Origin: Halorussus halobius
Lineage (GTDB): Archaea; Halobacteriota; Halobacteria; Halobacteriales; Haladaptataceae
Assembly (NCBI RefSeq): GCF_004765805.1
Contig: NZ_SBIU01000007.1
Location: 62,001 to 126,000 of the forward strand
Reading direction: 5' to 3'
DNA length: 64,000 nucleotides
Part shown: positions 32,352 to 41,883 of the stretch, piece by piece
How positions within the stretch are numbered: position 1 is the first letter of the stretch
Layout of the letters: each line of letters opens with the position of its first letter
Made by a program: the position numbers and the translations under genes
Notes under the pieces: generated by a model
Told to the model about the DNA's origin: nothing
Databases searched by the model: none
Seen by the model: only the letters and a program-made list of their open reading frames with translations

Positions 32352-34634
32352 ATGGACGACCACAAAGATACAAATGAGAATCCCCCTGGAGGGGAACACC
32401 AGCAGGACGACAGCAGTCACCAGCACGAACACGGCGAGCAGGATGAATCGGACGCCGAGTCGGACGAGCAGCGGGTAGAACAGGAGCTACTGGAAGAAGA
32501 GGCACACCCTGCTGCGGAGAGTGAGACAGTGCTCGACGAGCAGCACGAGCACGCTGGACACGAGGGCGAAGGACACGACCACGGTTCCCATGAGAGCCAC
32601 GGTGAGGGGCATGGCGGGATGCACGAGGGCCACGAGCAGATGTTCCGCCGGCGCTTCTTCGTCTCGACGCTCCTGTCGATCCCAGTCCTGCTATACAGCG
32701 AAATGCTGCAGGAGTGGCTCGGGTTCTCCGTCCCCGCGTTCCCGGGCAGCGAGTGGATCAACCCCGTCTTCGCGGTCATCGTCTTCGCGTACGGTGGGAT
32801 GCCGTTCCTCCAGATGGCGGTACCGGAACTGAAAGATCGGTCGCCGGGGATGATGACGCTCATCTCGATGGCGATCACCGTCGCGTTCGTCTACAGCCTC
32901 GCGAGCGTGGTCTTCCCGACGCAGTCGGCGTTCTTCTGGGAACTCGTCACCCTGATCGACATTATGCTGCTGGGGCACTGGATCGAGATGCGGTCGGTGC
33001 GACGGGCCTCGAGTGCGGTCGACGAACTGGCGAAGCTGATGCCGGACACCGCCGAGCGGATTACCGACGGCGGCGACACTGAGGAGGTCCCGGTGAGTGA
33101 ACTCTCCGAGGGCGACCTCGTACTCGTCCGGCCGGGTGCGAGTGTCCCTGCTGACGGCGTCGTCGAAGAGGGAGACTCCGACGTCAACGAGTCCATGATC
33201 ACGGGCGAATCGAAACCGGTCTCGAAAGACCCCGGCGACGAGGTCATCGGTGGGACGATCAACGGCGACGGCAGCCTCCGCGTGCGCGTCGGTGCGACGG
33301 GCGAGGAGACGACGCTCGCGGGAATCATGCGCCTCGTCGAGGAAGCCCAGCAGAGCAAATCCAAGACACAGGTACTGGCCGACAGAGCGGCAGGCTGGCT
33401 GTTCTACGTCGCCCTCGCGGCGGCAGTCGTGACAGCAATCGCGTGGACGCTCGCGGTCTCATTCGACGCAACGGTCATCGAGCGCGTCGTCACAGTGCTC
33501 GTCATCGCCTGCCCGCACGCACTCGGGCTCGCCATCCCCCTAGTGGTCGCAATCAACACGTCATTGGCGGCTCGCAACGGGATGCTGGTCCGGGACCGTA
33601 TCGCGATGGAGGAGGCGCGGAACCTGGACGCCATCATCTTCGACAAGACGGGGACGCTCACCGAAGGCGAACACGGCGTCGTCGACATGGCGACCGTCGA
33701 GGGCGTGGAAGAGGACGACGCTCTCGCGCTGGCAGCAGCCGTCGAAAGCGATTCCGAACACATGATCGCGCGAGCCATACGCGAGGCCGCCGACGAGCAG
33801 GACCTCACCGCACCTGACGCGACCGACTTCGAGGCGATCAAAGGCCGGGGCGTCCGTGCGAACGTCGACGGAAATGAGGTGTACGTCGGCGGGCCAAACC
33901 TGTTAACCCAACTCGATAGCGAGATACCCGACCATCTCCGCCGCTTCGCTGACGAGGCGGGACAGAACGCTCAGACGGTGGTATACCTTGTTCGTGAAGG
34001 CGAGCTGATTGCCGCGTTCGCGATGGCTGACGTAATCCGTGAGGAGAGTTTTCGTGTCGTCGATACCCTCCACGATCTGGGCATCGAGGTGGCGATGTTG
34101 ACTGGGGACTCCCAGGATGTCGCCAACGCTGTCGCCGACGAACTGGGCATCGACACGGTGTTCGCGGAGGTCCTCCCCGAAGACAAGGACGAGAAAGTTC
34201 AGGAGCTTCAGGACCAGGGCAAGCTCGTCGGGATGGTCGGCGACGGGGTGAACGACGCGCCGGCGCTGACGCGGGCCGACGTCGGTATCGCGATCGGGAG
34301 CGGCACCGACGTCGCCGTCCAGTCGGCCGACGTCATCCTCGTCCAGAACAACCCGATGGACGTCGTTCGGCTCGTGAAACTCAGTAAGGCGAGCTACCGG
34401 AAGATGCAGGAGAACATCGTCTGGGCGGCCGGCTACAACGTGTTCGCAATTCCGCTCGCAGCAGGCGTCTTGGCACCGATCGGGATTCTGCTCTCCCCCG
34501 CTGTGGGTGCGCTCCTGATGTCGTTGAGTACAGTAATCGTCGCGATCAACGCTCAGCTGCTCCGCCGCGTGGACCTGTCCATCCCCGAGCTTCCAAGCGG
34601 GACACCAGCGACTGACGCACAACCTGCAGACTGA
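32352..34634 (+). CDS. copB: CopB-type copper-transporting P-type ATPase (CPH motif)
   Basis: A 760-residue P1B-3 pump. Instead of HMA domains it has a 95-residue N-terminal tail rich in His, Glu and Asp. TGES is at 284-287, TM6 has CPH (387-389) and DKTGT is at 431-435. The nucleotide-binding loop reads SEHM (468-471) in place of SEHP, GDGVNDA follows, and TM8 has MSLST followed by NA, the P1B-3 ligands. CopB pumps export Cu (Cu(I)/Cu(II), Ag) with lower specificity than CopA. It lies 131 bases after the second CopZ-like gene. The His-rich tail may buffer metal. Confidence 0.95.
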   Translation: MDDHKDTNENPPGGEHQQDDSSHQHEHGEQDESDAESDEQRVEQELLEEEAHPAAESETVLDEQHEHAGHEGEGHDHGSHESHGEGHGGMHEGHEQMFRRRFFVSTLLSIPVLLYSEMLQEWLGFSVPAFPGSEWINPVFAVIVFAYGGMPFLQMAVPELKDRSPGMMTLISMAITVAFVYSLASVVFPTQSAFFWELVTLIDIMLLGHWIEMRSVRRASSAVDELAKLMPDTAERITDGGDTEEVPVSELSEGDLVLVRPGASVPADGVVEEGDSDVNESMITGESKPVSKDPGDEVIGGTINGDGSLRVRVGATGEETTLAGIMRLVEEAQQSKSKTQVLADRAAGWLFYVALAAAVVTAIAWTLAVSFDATVIERVVTVLVIACPHALGLAIPLVVAINTSLAARNGMLVRDRIAMEEARNLDAIIFDKTGTLTEGEHGVVDMATVEGVEEDDALALAAAVESDSEHMIARAIREAADEQDLTAPDATDFEAIKGRGVRANVDGNEVYVGGPNLLTQLDSEIPDHLRRFADEAGQNAQTVVYLVREGELIAAFAMADVIREESFRVVDTLHDLGIEVAMLTGDSQDVANAVADELGIDTVFAEVLPEDKDEKVQELQDQGKLVGMVGDGVNDAPALTRADVGIAIGSGTDVAVQSADVILVQNNPMDVVRLVKLSKASYRKMQENIVWAAGYNVFAIPLAAGVLAPIGILLSPAVGALLMSLSTVIVAINAQLLRRVDLSIPELPSGTPATDAQPAD

Positions 34635-34820
34635 AACGCTCCCGATCGCTTCGGAGCTTCTTTCAATTGAGTTCGGTTGATGGACAGCAAATGGCGACAC
34701 TGCGTGATTTCGGTGGGTATCGCTATGCAGTCACCGATTCCACAGTTTTCCCGAGGGATACGTAGTTTGGTATACACAGACGCTTCCTCTGATGGACTAC
34801 ATTGTTGCACCAGCACTAGG

Positions 34821-34826
34821 TTTATA
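34821..34826 (+). promoter_or_regulatory. TATA-like box of the 34-residue gene
   Basis: TTTATA lies 25-30 bases before the ATG at 34851, the spacing of a leaderless haloarchaeal transcript, and supports the small gene being expressed. Confidence 0.5.
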
Positions 34827-34850
34827 CCGCTTGACGGACTTCTTTCCACC

Positions 34851-34955
34851 ATGAGCCTCGAAGAGACAGTTGACTACCTCGCCGAGGAACTCGACCTCGA
34901 GCGAAGTGAACACGTTCGCGAGGTCGGACAGTCGGTCGCCGAGCTTCGCGACTGA
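34851..34955 (+). CDS. 34-residue acidic helical microprotein
   Basis: A short frame with a well-placed TATA box and strongly haloarchaeal composition: highly acidic, helical, with a heptad-like Leu/Val pattern (YLAEELDLERSEHVREVGQS). It converges on the Doc/Fic-like gene; their stop codons lie back to back with no gap. It could be a small regulator or, less likely, an antitoxin-like partner. No known family recognised. Confidence 0.5.
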   Translation: MSLEETVDYLAEELDLERSEHVREVGQSVAELRD

Positions 34956-35843
34956 TCAGAACATTTCTCTGAAGTCCCGTTCGACCAGTCCGTTCTCCAG
35001 ATACGTGAGGAACTCTTGTTTCGTTGGTCCTTGACGGTCAAGTAGATCGTCCCGTCCTGCTCGTTCGAGAACTGCCTGCGCGAAGTCCGTACAGTGAGAT
35101 TCGTGCTGCCCAGCATACTCTGTGAGGGCTTCTCTCCAGTGCATATCCAGCTCGAACTCGGCTAATCGGATTTGGATCCCGTCTTTCCGTTCGACGACGT
35201 CGACGTCCAAGTCTTCGAGTTGCTTGAAACGGAGGTTGTTCCGGCGGACAGTAATGAGCCGTTTGGAATCGACGATATAGGGATCGACCCACTCTCGCCA
35301 GGAATCGTCGTCGACGTGCGTTCGTGGCATCTCAAAATCCGGGTCCACACTCTCAATACAGAACTGCAGCATCGCGATGCCAGTTCGATGATTCGCATTC
35401 GGGAGGGAATGTCGGAGGATCAAATTCGACATCACCTCTCCAGCGACGGTCGGAAGCGGTGCTTCCCAGGAGACGTGATCGAGTGCCTGCTGGATCTTTT
35501 GTGGTTCGAACTCCTTGTAGAGCCGGAACTCATCCTCATCTCGAACTTCGACCGCGGCTTCGAGCAACTCTACTAATCGGAATGCGACAACCTGCCCAGC
35601 ACGGGGGAGGTCACGAATACGATCGCTCAGCCATTCCTGATCAAAGTCGATATCTTGCGCTGATTCGATCTCTGAATCGCCTTCATAGAGCACATAGACC
35701 GGAGCTTCGAAGGGGTACCCGATGAGCTTTGTCGACTCGTCGGATTGCTCTTGCTGAGACCGGATCTCTGCTACCGATGCCGAGCTATATTTGAGTGAGA
35801 AATTCTCGGCCTGTGGGTGATGATAGAAGACGAGCCGAGCCAT
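34956..35843 (-). CDS. Doc/Fic-like protein (putative toxin-type domain)
   Basis: A 295-residue cytoplasmic protein. Residues 145-155 read HSLPNANHRTG, matching the Fic/Doc active-site loop H-x-F-x-x-A-N-K-R-T at H145, A150, N151, R153 and T154; the acidic metal-binding residue is Asn here. The preceding helix (VAGEVMSNLILR) and following helix (IAMLQFCIES) fit the fold. Doc toxins phosphorylate EF-Tu and Fic proteins AMPylate targets, so it may modify a protein or be an inactive relative. It is preceded by a PadR regulator 68 bases upstream on the same strand. No obvious antitoxin is encoded. Confidence 0.55.
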   Translation of the reverse strand: MARLVFYHHPQAENFSLKYSSASVAEIRSQQEQSDESTKLIGYPFEAPVYVLYEGDSEIESAQDIDFDQEWLSDRIRDLPRAGQVVAFRLVELLEAAVEVRDEDEFRLYKEFEPQKIQQALDHVSWEAPLPTVAGEVMSNLILRHSLPNANHRTGIAMLQFCIESVDPDFEMPRTHVDDDSWREWVDPYIVDSKRLITVRRNNLRFKQLEDLDVDVVERKDGIQIRLAEFELDMHWREALTEYAGQHESHCTDFAQAVLERAGRDDLLDRQGPTKQEFLTYLENGLVERDFREMF

Positions 35844-35911
35844 CTCAATGCGTATTCGTGGGAAGTGGGTAAAGCAGTCCCGCTTTGATATTGAGTTCTA
35901 CTCGCCTGGTT

Positions 35912-36208
35912 CTACGACGTAGTGGGTGCGTTCACGTCCTCTAAATACTGGCTTTCCCACTCACGTCGCGCCTCGATCTCCCGCACTCCGCGTTGTGTGA
36001 CCGTGTACACGTTCGTCCGTTTGTCGAGTTCACCTTTCTCCAGGAGGCCTTTGCCGACGAGGTCGTCGAGGTTTGGATAGAGCCGCCCATGATTGATCTC
36101 TTGTTCGTAGTAGTCGTCGAGTTCGGCCTTTACTGCGAGCCCGTGTGGTTCCTCGAGCCCGGCGATAACGTACAAGACGTCCCGCTGGAACCCGGTTAGA
36201 TCGTGCAT
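35912..36208 (-). CDS. PadR family regulator
   Basis: A 98-residue PadR winged helix (FQRDVLYVIAGLEEPHGLAVK, then LDDYYEQEINHGRLYPNLDDL and VTQRGVREI). The gene is divergent from the CPW ATPase and lies upstream of the Doc/Fic-like gene on the same strand. PadR proteins respond to ligands through their C-terminal helix, which is short here, as in the PadR-s2 group. Its target could be the Doc/Fic-like gene, the ATPase, or itself. Confidence 0.9.
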   Translation of the reverse strand: MHDLTGFQRDVLYVIAGLEEPHGLAVKAELDDYYEQEINHGRLYPNLDDLVGKGLLEKGELDKRTNVYTVTQRGVREIEARREWESQYLEDVNAPTTS

Positions 36209-36417
36209 CCGTCTGCTCCCTATTTTTGAGGGATGGCATATGTTCTCTCTGGTACTCAGAAGCAGAGCTTCGGATCGAGGATATCTACCAGTACACTCGT
36301 CTCCAAACAGCGCTTAATACCCATGCCTCTGTATCACCGGTAATGGCGCTTCGGCCGAGGTCGCCGTTGAGGTTCCATGGCTGTGCTCGGTCAGCTGTCA
36401 GCCGGTGGTAATCAATT

Positions 36418-38943
36418 GTGTCTTCATCTCAATCCTCATCTTCCACGTGCGCGCTTTGTGGTAGGGCTGTCCCTGACGATAGAGTCGTGGGTGAGAACGA
36501 CACCGTCTTCTGCTGTGATGGATGTCGAAACGTCCATCGAGTACTCGGTGGCGATGGAGTCCACAGTCGGATGGACCCGACAGACGACCCCATGCGCGAG
36601 TCCGGTGCTGGGGCGGGCGAACGCGATGCGGATACCCCTCGATTAGGGTCTGAGGAACGAGCTTTCTTTCAGGTCGACGGGATGCACTGTGCGACGTGTG
36701 AAGCATTTCTTGAATCAGTCGCCGAGGACTGCGAGGGTGTTGTAGACGTGGCAGCAAGCTACGTCACCGAGACGGTTCGTATCACATACGACCCTGATCG
36801 CGTCTCGAAGGAAACTCTCTGTGATACCCTGAGTACACTCGGCTATTCGGCAACCCTCCGTGCTGGAGGGAGCGATGACACACCGACTATAATCGGACAG
36901 TCGCGCCGGTCGGACGAGCCGAATGAACGAGGGATTGACGAGGTGCTGGGATTCCGTTACGCTGCTGGCGTCATTTTCGGGACGTTCATGCTCCTCCCAT
37001 ATGCGGTCCTCCTCTATCCGGCGCAGCTCTCGTCGTTCTTTGGTGAGGGGACGCTCGATATGTACGCGAGTACGTCCGGGATCGGCGGTGGAGATGGCCT
37101 GTTGATCCTCCCGCTCTTTCTCGTTCTGACGGGTGTCGTCCTCGTGTTTACCGGCCTGCCGCTGTTACAGGGTGCGTATGTCAGTCTGAAGATGCGACAG
37201 CCGAATACGGACTTTCTCGTCGCGATCACCGTGGTGAGCGCCTACGTGTACAGCACGATTGCCTTTCTCCTCGGTCGACTCGACGTTTTCTACGACCTCA
37301 CGATCGTGGTTGCCGCGAGTGTGGTGGCCGCCATCTTCTACGAATCACTGAGCAAGCAGCGAGCGATGGATCGCCTGACGAATCTCACTATCTCCCACGT
37401 CACCGAAGCCAGGCGGTATGGCGCCGATGGGACGACGATGGTCGACGTACACAGTCTGGAACCCGGGGAACGGGTTCTCGTCCGTGAGGGCGAACGCATC
37501 CCAGTCGATGGTGTTCTCGCTGAGAGTGAGTGCACGGTCGATGAAGCGATCGTGACGGGCGAGTCGCTCCCGGTATCGAAACAAGCTGGGGACGAGGTCG
37601 TCGGCGGGGCGGTCGTCACAAATGGGGCTGCTGTCCTCACGGTGAGCGATGGGACAACCAGTAGTATCGATCGCCTCGTCACCTCTGTCTGGAATCTCCA
37701 GAGTGGGGATCACGGTGTCCAGCGGCAGGCCGATAAGCTCGCGTCAGTCATCATCCCGGTCGTCGTCGGTGGGGCGGTACTCGCTGGATTGGGGTCGCTT
37801 CTGGTGGGGACTGGTATTCCCGTCGCCGTCCTGACGGCGCTGGTAGTTCTCTTAGTGGGATGTCCGTGGGCACTTGGCCTGGCAACCCCGCTCTCGGTGG
37901 CAACCAGTATCGAACAAGCGGTAGAGCGGGGCATCGTCATCTTCGACGAGACAGTCTTCGAGCGCCTTCGGAACGTCGACGTCGTCGTCTTCGACAAAAC
38001 AGGGACTCTCACGACCGGCCAGATGGATGTCCTCGAGGTGGATGCACCGTCGGATCTCCTTGAAACCGTCGCGGCCCTCGAACAGCGAGCATCCCACCCA
38101 GCGGCCGACGCAATCGTGAATACGTTTGCACAAAGGAATCAGGAGGGCGATCGCTCAAGAGCCGATGGGGGGGTTGCCGATGGCAGTGACCACGAGTACG
38201 CAGCGGACATCACCGAATTCACGAGCCACGCGACCGGCGTCGAAGGAGTCGTCGAGGACACGCGCGTTCTCGTCGGGAATCTCGATCTCTTCGCGGAACT
38301 TGGGTGGTCGGTGAGCGAGCAGATCGAGACGCGTGCCGCAGAGGCACGAACGGCCGGTCACCTTCCGGTCGTCGTCGGTCGTGACGGTCATGCAGAGGGC
38401 GTCGTCGTCGTGGGGGACGAACCACGGGCAGGTTGGGATGACACACTCACGCAGCTGAATGACCGTGATATCGAGATCGTTGTTCTGACCGGTGATGACG
38501 AGGCTGCTACTGACTTTCTCGACAGTCATCCTGCCGTCGATCACGTGTTTGCGGGGGTCCCGCCGGCAGGCAAGACCGCGACGATCCGGCGGTTACAGTC
38601 CCGGGGACAGGTTACAATGGTTGGTGATGGAACGAACGATGCACCGGCTCTTGCGACCGCAGACCTGGGAATCTCGCTCGGTGGTGGAACGGCACTCGCG
38701 TCCGATGCCGCGGATATTTCTATCGTCGATGATGACCTCGCGGCGGTGGAGACGACGTTCGATCTCGCAGATGCAGCTCGTCGGCGTGTCAAACAGAACA
38801 ACGGGCTAGCGCTGCTCTATAATGGGGTCACGATGCCACTCGCAGCGACGGGGTTGCTGAATCCGGTGTTCGCGATGGGTGCGGTCGTGGCGACCGGCGG
38901 TCTCCTCGCAGCGAATTCGTTTCGAGACCTGCTTCACGAGTAG
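36418..38943 (+). CDS. divergent P1B-type ATPase with CPW motif and N-terminal zinc-ribbon/HMA region
   Basis: An 841-residue P-type ATPase with a GTG start. The N-terminus has a treble-clef metal site (CALCGRAV and CCDGC, C11-C36), as in the FixI/CcoI-type ATPase catalytic-binding domain, then one HMA domain (CATC, 91-94). TGES is at 380-383 and DKTGT at 526-530; the nucleotide loop has ASHP and the hinge reads GDGTNDA. The TM6 signature is CPW (482-484, bases 37861-37869), losing the second cysteine, and TM8 lacks the usual M-x-x-S-S residues (it has VVATGG). Either the substrate differs from copper or transport is altered. A FixI-like role in oxidase assembly is an alternative. Confidence 0.92.
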   Translation: MSSSQSSSSTCALCGRAVPDDRVVGENDTVFCCDGCRNVHRVLGGDGVHSRMDPTDDPMRESGAGAGERDADTPRLGSEERAFFQVDGMHCATCEAFLESVAEDCEGVVDVAASYVTETVRITYDPDRVSKETLCDTLSTLGYSATLRAGGSDDTPTIIGQSRRSDEPNERGIDEVLGFRYAAGVIFGTFMLLPYAVLLYPAQLSSFFGEGTLDMYASTSGIGGGDGLLILPLFLVLTGVVLVFTGLPLLQGAYVSLKMRQPNTDFLVAITVVSAYVYSTIAFLLGRLDVFYDLTIVVAASVVAAIFYESLSKQRAMDRLTNLTISHVTEARRYGADGTTMVDVHSLEPGERVLVREGERIPVDGVLAESECTVDEAIVTGESLPVSKQAGDEVVGGAVVTNGAAVLTVSDGTTSSIDRLVTSVWNLQSGDHGVQRQADKLASVIIPVVVGGAVLAGLGSLLVGTGIPVAVLTALVVLLVGCPWALGLATPLSVATSIEQAVERGIVIFDETVFERLRNVDVVVFDKTGTLTTGQMDVLEVDAPSDLLETVAALEQRASHPAADAIVNTFAQRNQEGDRSRADGGVADGSDHEYAADITEFTSHATGVEGVVEDTRVLVGNLDLFAELGWSVSEQIETRAAEARTAGHLPVVVGRDGHAEGVVVVGDEPRAGWDDTLTQLNDRDIEIVVLTGDDEAATDFLDSHPAVDHVFAGVPPAGKTATIRRLQSRGQVTMVGDGTNDAPALATADLGISLGGGTALASDAADISIVDDDLAAVETTFDLADAARRRVKQNNGLALLYNGVTMPLAATGLLNPVFAMGAVVATGGLLAANSFRDLLHE

Positions 38944-39006
38944 CGGCACCAACCCAGCGAAGCGGCAGATACCTGCTGTAACCGGGTGAAGACGATTCCT
39001 ATCGCT

Positions 39007-39201
39007 TCATTCGAGCAATTCAAAGGCACCGAGCCCCGCGTACCCGACCGCAAAGCCCGCAACGATGATGCCTCCGGAGAGGACTTGGTAGAACGGCGTC
39101 GACGGGAGGAAGCCGGTTGCGAAGGTGCCGACAACGATCAGTACCGCTGCCAGTTCCAAAAACACGTACTGACGACGTTTTCCCCTCATATATTGAGGCA
39201 T
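39007..39201 (-). CDS. small membrane protein with two TM segments
   Basis: A 64-residue protein (start MPQYMRG, with GGGGGA as a good ribosome-binding site just upstream) that has a basic N-terminus and two helices (about 10-30 and 38-58). It lies 42 bases downstream of the larger membrane protein gene at 39244 on the same strand and is probably cotranscribed. No known family recognised. Confidence 0.7.
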   Translation of the reverse strand: MPQYMRGKRRQYVFLELAAVLIVVGTFATGFLPSTPFYQVLSGGIIVAGFAVGYAGLGAFELLE

Positions 39202-39243
39202 TTGTCCCCCTAGGTACCGTGAGATCACAGTAGATACCTTACC

Positions 39244-40455
39244 TCAGTCCGCCGGGATGATGGCAGCCGATTGATCGGGCTGTCGGGCTGCTTGGACCGA
39301 GTAGATTAGGCTCCCCGTGAAGAGGACGAAGCTTCCAACGATGAATACTGCACTGAGCGGCGAGGCCGAATCGACGAACACCCAGTAGAGAGGGGCGGCA
39401 ATCGATGGCCCGGCAGCAAGTACCGCGATCTTCGCGACGAGTGGCCCACAGCATCCACAGGTACACGTCCCGACGATTGCAGCGCTTCCGGCGGTCCCTT
39501 CGGTCATGCCGGCTCGTTCCTCGACGCGCCAGTGACGGGCGATGAGAGCGGCGTTTAACCCGATGAGTGCGCTTAGCATCCCGACGACGATGACCTGGCC
39601 GGGTGACAGGGCTAGGAAGAACGGGATATGTATGAACGGGAGATGCGGAATCGCGATTTCGAGCGTCGGCCACGATACTAGCTGATAGATTGCGGGTAGA
39701 ACGACGACCGTCACCTCTTCGGGGAAGCCCTCCTCGGGGAAAAACGAGAGGTATCCTGTTATAGAGACGAAAAAGAGTGCTAACACGACACCGACGCCGA
39801 TGCCGAAGCGACGCGCAACCGGATCACGCATGACTGCGCGAATGACACTCCCTGCGTCCTTCCAGACAACGTAGCCGACTAGAATTGGTGTTCCGAGGAC
39901 GATTGCGTACCCAAGTGGGTGTGTATCACTTGCCAGTCCAGGAATGAGGTAGGGGTACGAGATCCACAATCCCATGAGGATGCCGAGGAACGTGTATCGT
40001 GGGCGGGATGGCCAGCGGAGCCACCCAACGATGAAGCTCGCGACCATGATGCCCAAGCCACTCAGTAGGGCCAACGGCTGATACCACGACCGGGGGAACG
40101 GCATCGAACTCGCAGTATATGTCGGATCTGGGGAGAGCCCTTCGAAGAGAATTGCTCCGAGTGCCGTGATGGAGATCCCGACAAATACGCCGTAAAGGGC
40201 GGTTGTTGAGGTGATGCGATCGGTCCGTTTGAGAAGGATGAAGCCGCCGAGAATAACGGCACCAACGAAAGCAAGAAGTACACCGTGTCCTTGCGAGAGT
40301 CCACCGCTTCCGGTTGTACCGTGGGCGGACGCGACGGGAACCTGAGTGAGCGTAACAATTGCGGCAAGAAGTACAGAGAGTGGCCGAACAGACCCGATTC
40401 GAGTGGTCTGTCCACGGGAGGGATCTCCACGTGGGTGACGCTCTTCCGGTGACAT
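39244..40455 (-). CDS. polytopic membrane protein, unknown family, Cys-rich loop
   Basis: A 403-residue membrane protein with about nine to ten helices. A signal-like first segment (about 27-43) ends near an Ala-His motif (ASAHGTTGSGG). A loop near the C-terminal third carries CTCGCC (three cysteines), which could bind a metal or form disulfides, followed by GPLVAKIAVLAAG. I do not recognise the family. The setting among copper genes and the outer His and Cys cluster make a metal-related transport role conceivable. Confidence 0.75.
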   Translation of the reverse strand: MSPEERHPRGDPSRGQTTRIGSVRPLSVLLAAIVTLTQVPVASAHGTTGSGGLSQGHGVLLAFVGAVILGGFILLKRTDRITSTTALYGVFVGISITALGAILFEGLSPDPTYTASSMPFPRSWYQPLALLSGLGIMVASFIVGWLRWPSRPRYTFLGILMGLWISYPYLIPGLASDTHPLGYAIVLGTPILVGYVVWKDAGSVIRAVMRDPVARRFGIGVGVVLALFFVSITGYLSFFPEEGFPEEVTVVVLPAIYQLVSWPTLEIAIPHLPFIHIPFFLALSPGQVIVVGMLSALIGLNAALIARHWRVEERAGMTEGTAGSAAIVGTCTCGCCGPLVAKIAVLAAGPSIAAPLYWVFVDSASPLSAVFIVGSFVLFTGSLIYSVQAARQPDQSAAIIPAD

Positions 40456-40583
40456 TATTCTGTCTTGGACAGAGAGGCACTTCTACCTGACTGATTTACC
40501 TCTGATATCCTGGGCTTGACTGTCGTTAGATCCTGCTGGCTGTGGAAATATCCCCCTCCGAAAGTACGATCGGCACGGTGAAT

Positions 40584-41003
40584 TCACTCGCCGTCCAGAA
40601 ATACGAGGAACTGTATATGCTTGAAGAACCAGACCGGAAGAACGGCTCCAACCCCTGCAGCGAGTAGGAGACTATTCGATGCTGTCCACACGATCTGTCC
40701 AAGTACGGTGCCAATAATCAAGACGCCGTTGTATGCAATCGCATTCACCGCTAAATCGCCTCTTGACTCAGCCCGGGGCCATTTGATGAGACTGGGCCTG
40801 ATTGCTGACGTCCGGCCGGATACTACTGCGATGAGAAGTCCGAGTAGGCCGGATACAAACCAGCCGAGTACAGCCGGTGGCCAGTTGTATACAACCGTTG
40901 CGGTGGCAAGAACAATCAGACACGGACTGGTGATTGTACCGATCTCTACGGAGGCATAGCGGGTCAAAATGTGTTCCTCAGTCCCTTGTTGTGCGGTAGC
41001 CAT
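40584..41003 (-). CDS. small membrane protein with four TM segments
   Basis: A 139-residue protein with four predicted helices (about 25-40, 43-62, 85-108 and 112-132) and a basic middle loop (SAIRPSLIKWPRAESRGD). I do not recognise the family. It sits just upstream of the larger membrane protein gene at 39244 (128 bases away) and just downstream of the tRNA, on the minus strand. A shared transcript is possible. Confidence 0.7.
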   Translation of the reverse strand: MATAQQGTEEHILTRYASVEIGTITSPCLIVLATATVVYNWPPAVLGWFVSGLLGLLIAVVSGRTSAIRPSLIKWPRAESRGDLAVNAIAYNGVLIIGTVLGQIVWTASNSLLLAAGVGAVLPVWFFKHIQFLVFLDGE

Positions 41004-41043
41004 CTGTGAGGGTTATGGGTAGGGCAGTGGATCAGATCGGGGA

Positions 41044-41118
41044 TGCTCCGTCGAGGATTTGAACCTCGGTCCTCGACGTGAGATGCCGAGATGGTTGGCC
41101 GAGCTACACCAACGGAGC
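41044..41118 (-). tRNA. tRNA-Glu, anticodon CTC
   Basis: A 75-base tRNA on the minus strand. The 5' GCTCCGT pairs with ACGGAGC to form a seven-pair acceptor stem with discriminator A. The D-arm contains GTGTAGCTCGG, and the anticodon stem TCGGC/GTCGA (one G-T pair) encloses loop ATCTCAC with anticodon CTC. The T-arm has GGTTCAAATCC. There is no encoded CCA, as usual in haloarchaea. No intron is present. It reads GAG codons, common in these acidic proteins. Confidence 0.9.
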
Positions 41119-41216
41119 AGCTTCAACTTGGAGCTTCAGTACTTCAGGTCTGGTCGGTGTCCTATTCAGTGGGAATCCGCCGTTTCCCCTTATGTTGGGG
41201 TCTTTGATAATGTGGT

Positions 41217-41780
41217 ATGGAGCGTCGACAGGTTCTCAAGACAGCCGGAATTCTCGCAACAGGTGGCGTAACTGGTCTCGCTGGATGCAGTAGTTCGGGG
41301 AACGGAGACGGTGGCGGTGAGCCGACCACGACTGAAACGCAGGAGACAGCTGGTGGGTCTGGAGACTCGAATACTGTTATGATGGTCACTGACGGGAGCG
41401 AGTATTATTTCGATCCCATTGGTCTGTTCATCGAATCCGGGGAAACTGTGACATTCGAAATCCAGAGCGGCAGTCACTCGGCAACCGCCTACAAAGAGGG
41501 AACGAGCTCAGCATCAGTTACCCGGATTCCCGAAAGCGCAGAAACGTTCAATAGCGAAACGCTGAGTGAACAGGGCGCAACGTTCGAGCACACGTTCGAG
41601 ACCACGGGGACGTACGATTACTTCTGTATCCCGCACAAGACTCTGGGGATGGTCGGTCGGATCGTCGTTGGCGAACCCGGCGGTCCCGCGGAGGGGAGTA
41701 TGCCGCCGGACGGAGACGTCCCCGAAAGCCAGACCATCGTTGATCAAGGCAGCGTCTCGTACAGCTCGTTCTCCGGGTAG
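41217..41780 (+). CDS. halocyanin-like blue copper lipoprotein
   Basis: A 187-residue halocyanin. An N-terminal twin-Arg-like signal ends in the lipobox GLAGC (C24). The linker is Gly/Thr/Glu-rich, and the cupredoxin domain (about 58-150) has the copper ligands H87, C137, H140 and M145. The C-terminal stretch (GGPAEGSMPPDG) closely matches that of the halocyanin at 9082, but the SHOCT/TM tail is absent. It should act as an electron carrier or copper store on the outside of the cell membrane. An A/T box (about 41187) and the ATG 27 bases later fit a leaderless transcript. Confidence 0.92.
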   Translation: MERRQVLKTAGILATGGVTGLAGCSSSGNGDGGGEPTTTETQETAGGSGDSNTVMMVTDGSEYYFDPIGLFIESGETVTFEIQSGSHSATAYKEGTSSASVTRIPESAETFNSETLSEQGATFEHTFETTGTYDYFCIPHKTLGMVGRIVVGEPGGPAEGSMPPDGDVPESQTIVDQGSVSYSSFSG

Positions 41781-41883
41781 GCGGCCGCGTATACTGCGAG
41801 CTGTGCGCTCCGGAATCGCTTGTACACCATATGGCCGACATTGACTGTGCTTCGGACCGACAGTATGGAGACATACGCTGTCG

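Noticed and set aside
33903-34700. 265-codon frame on the minus strand
   Set aside because: Fully antisense to copB, with no family resemblance.
41044-41118. tRNA-Glu as an integration (att) site
   Set aside because: No second copy of the tRNA 3' end and no integrase gene could be found in the window.
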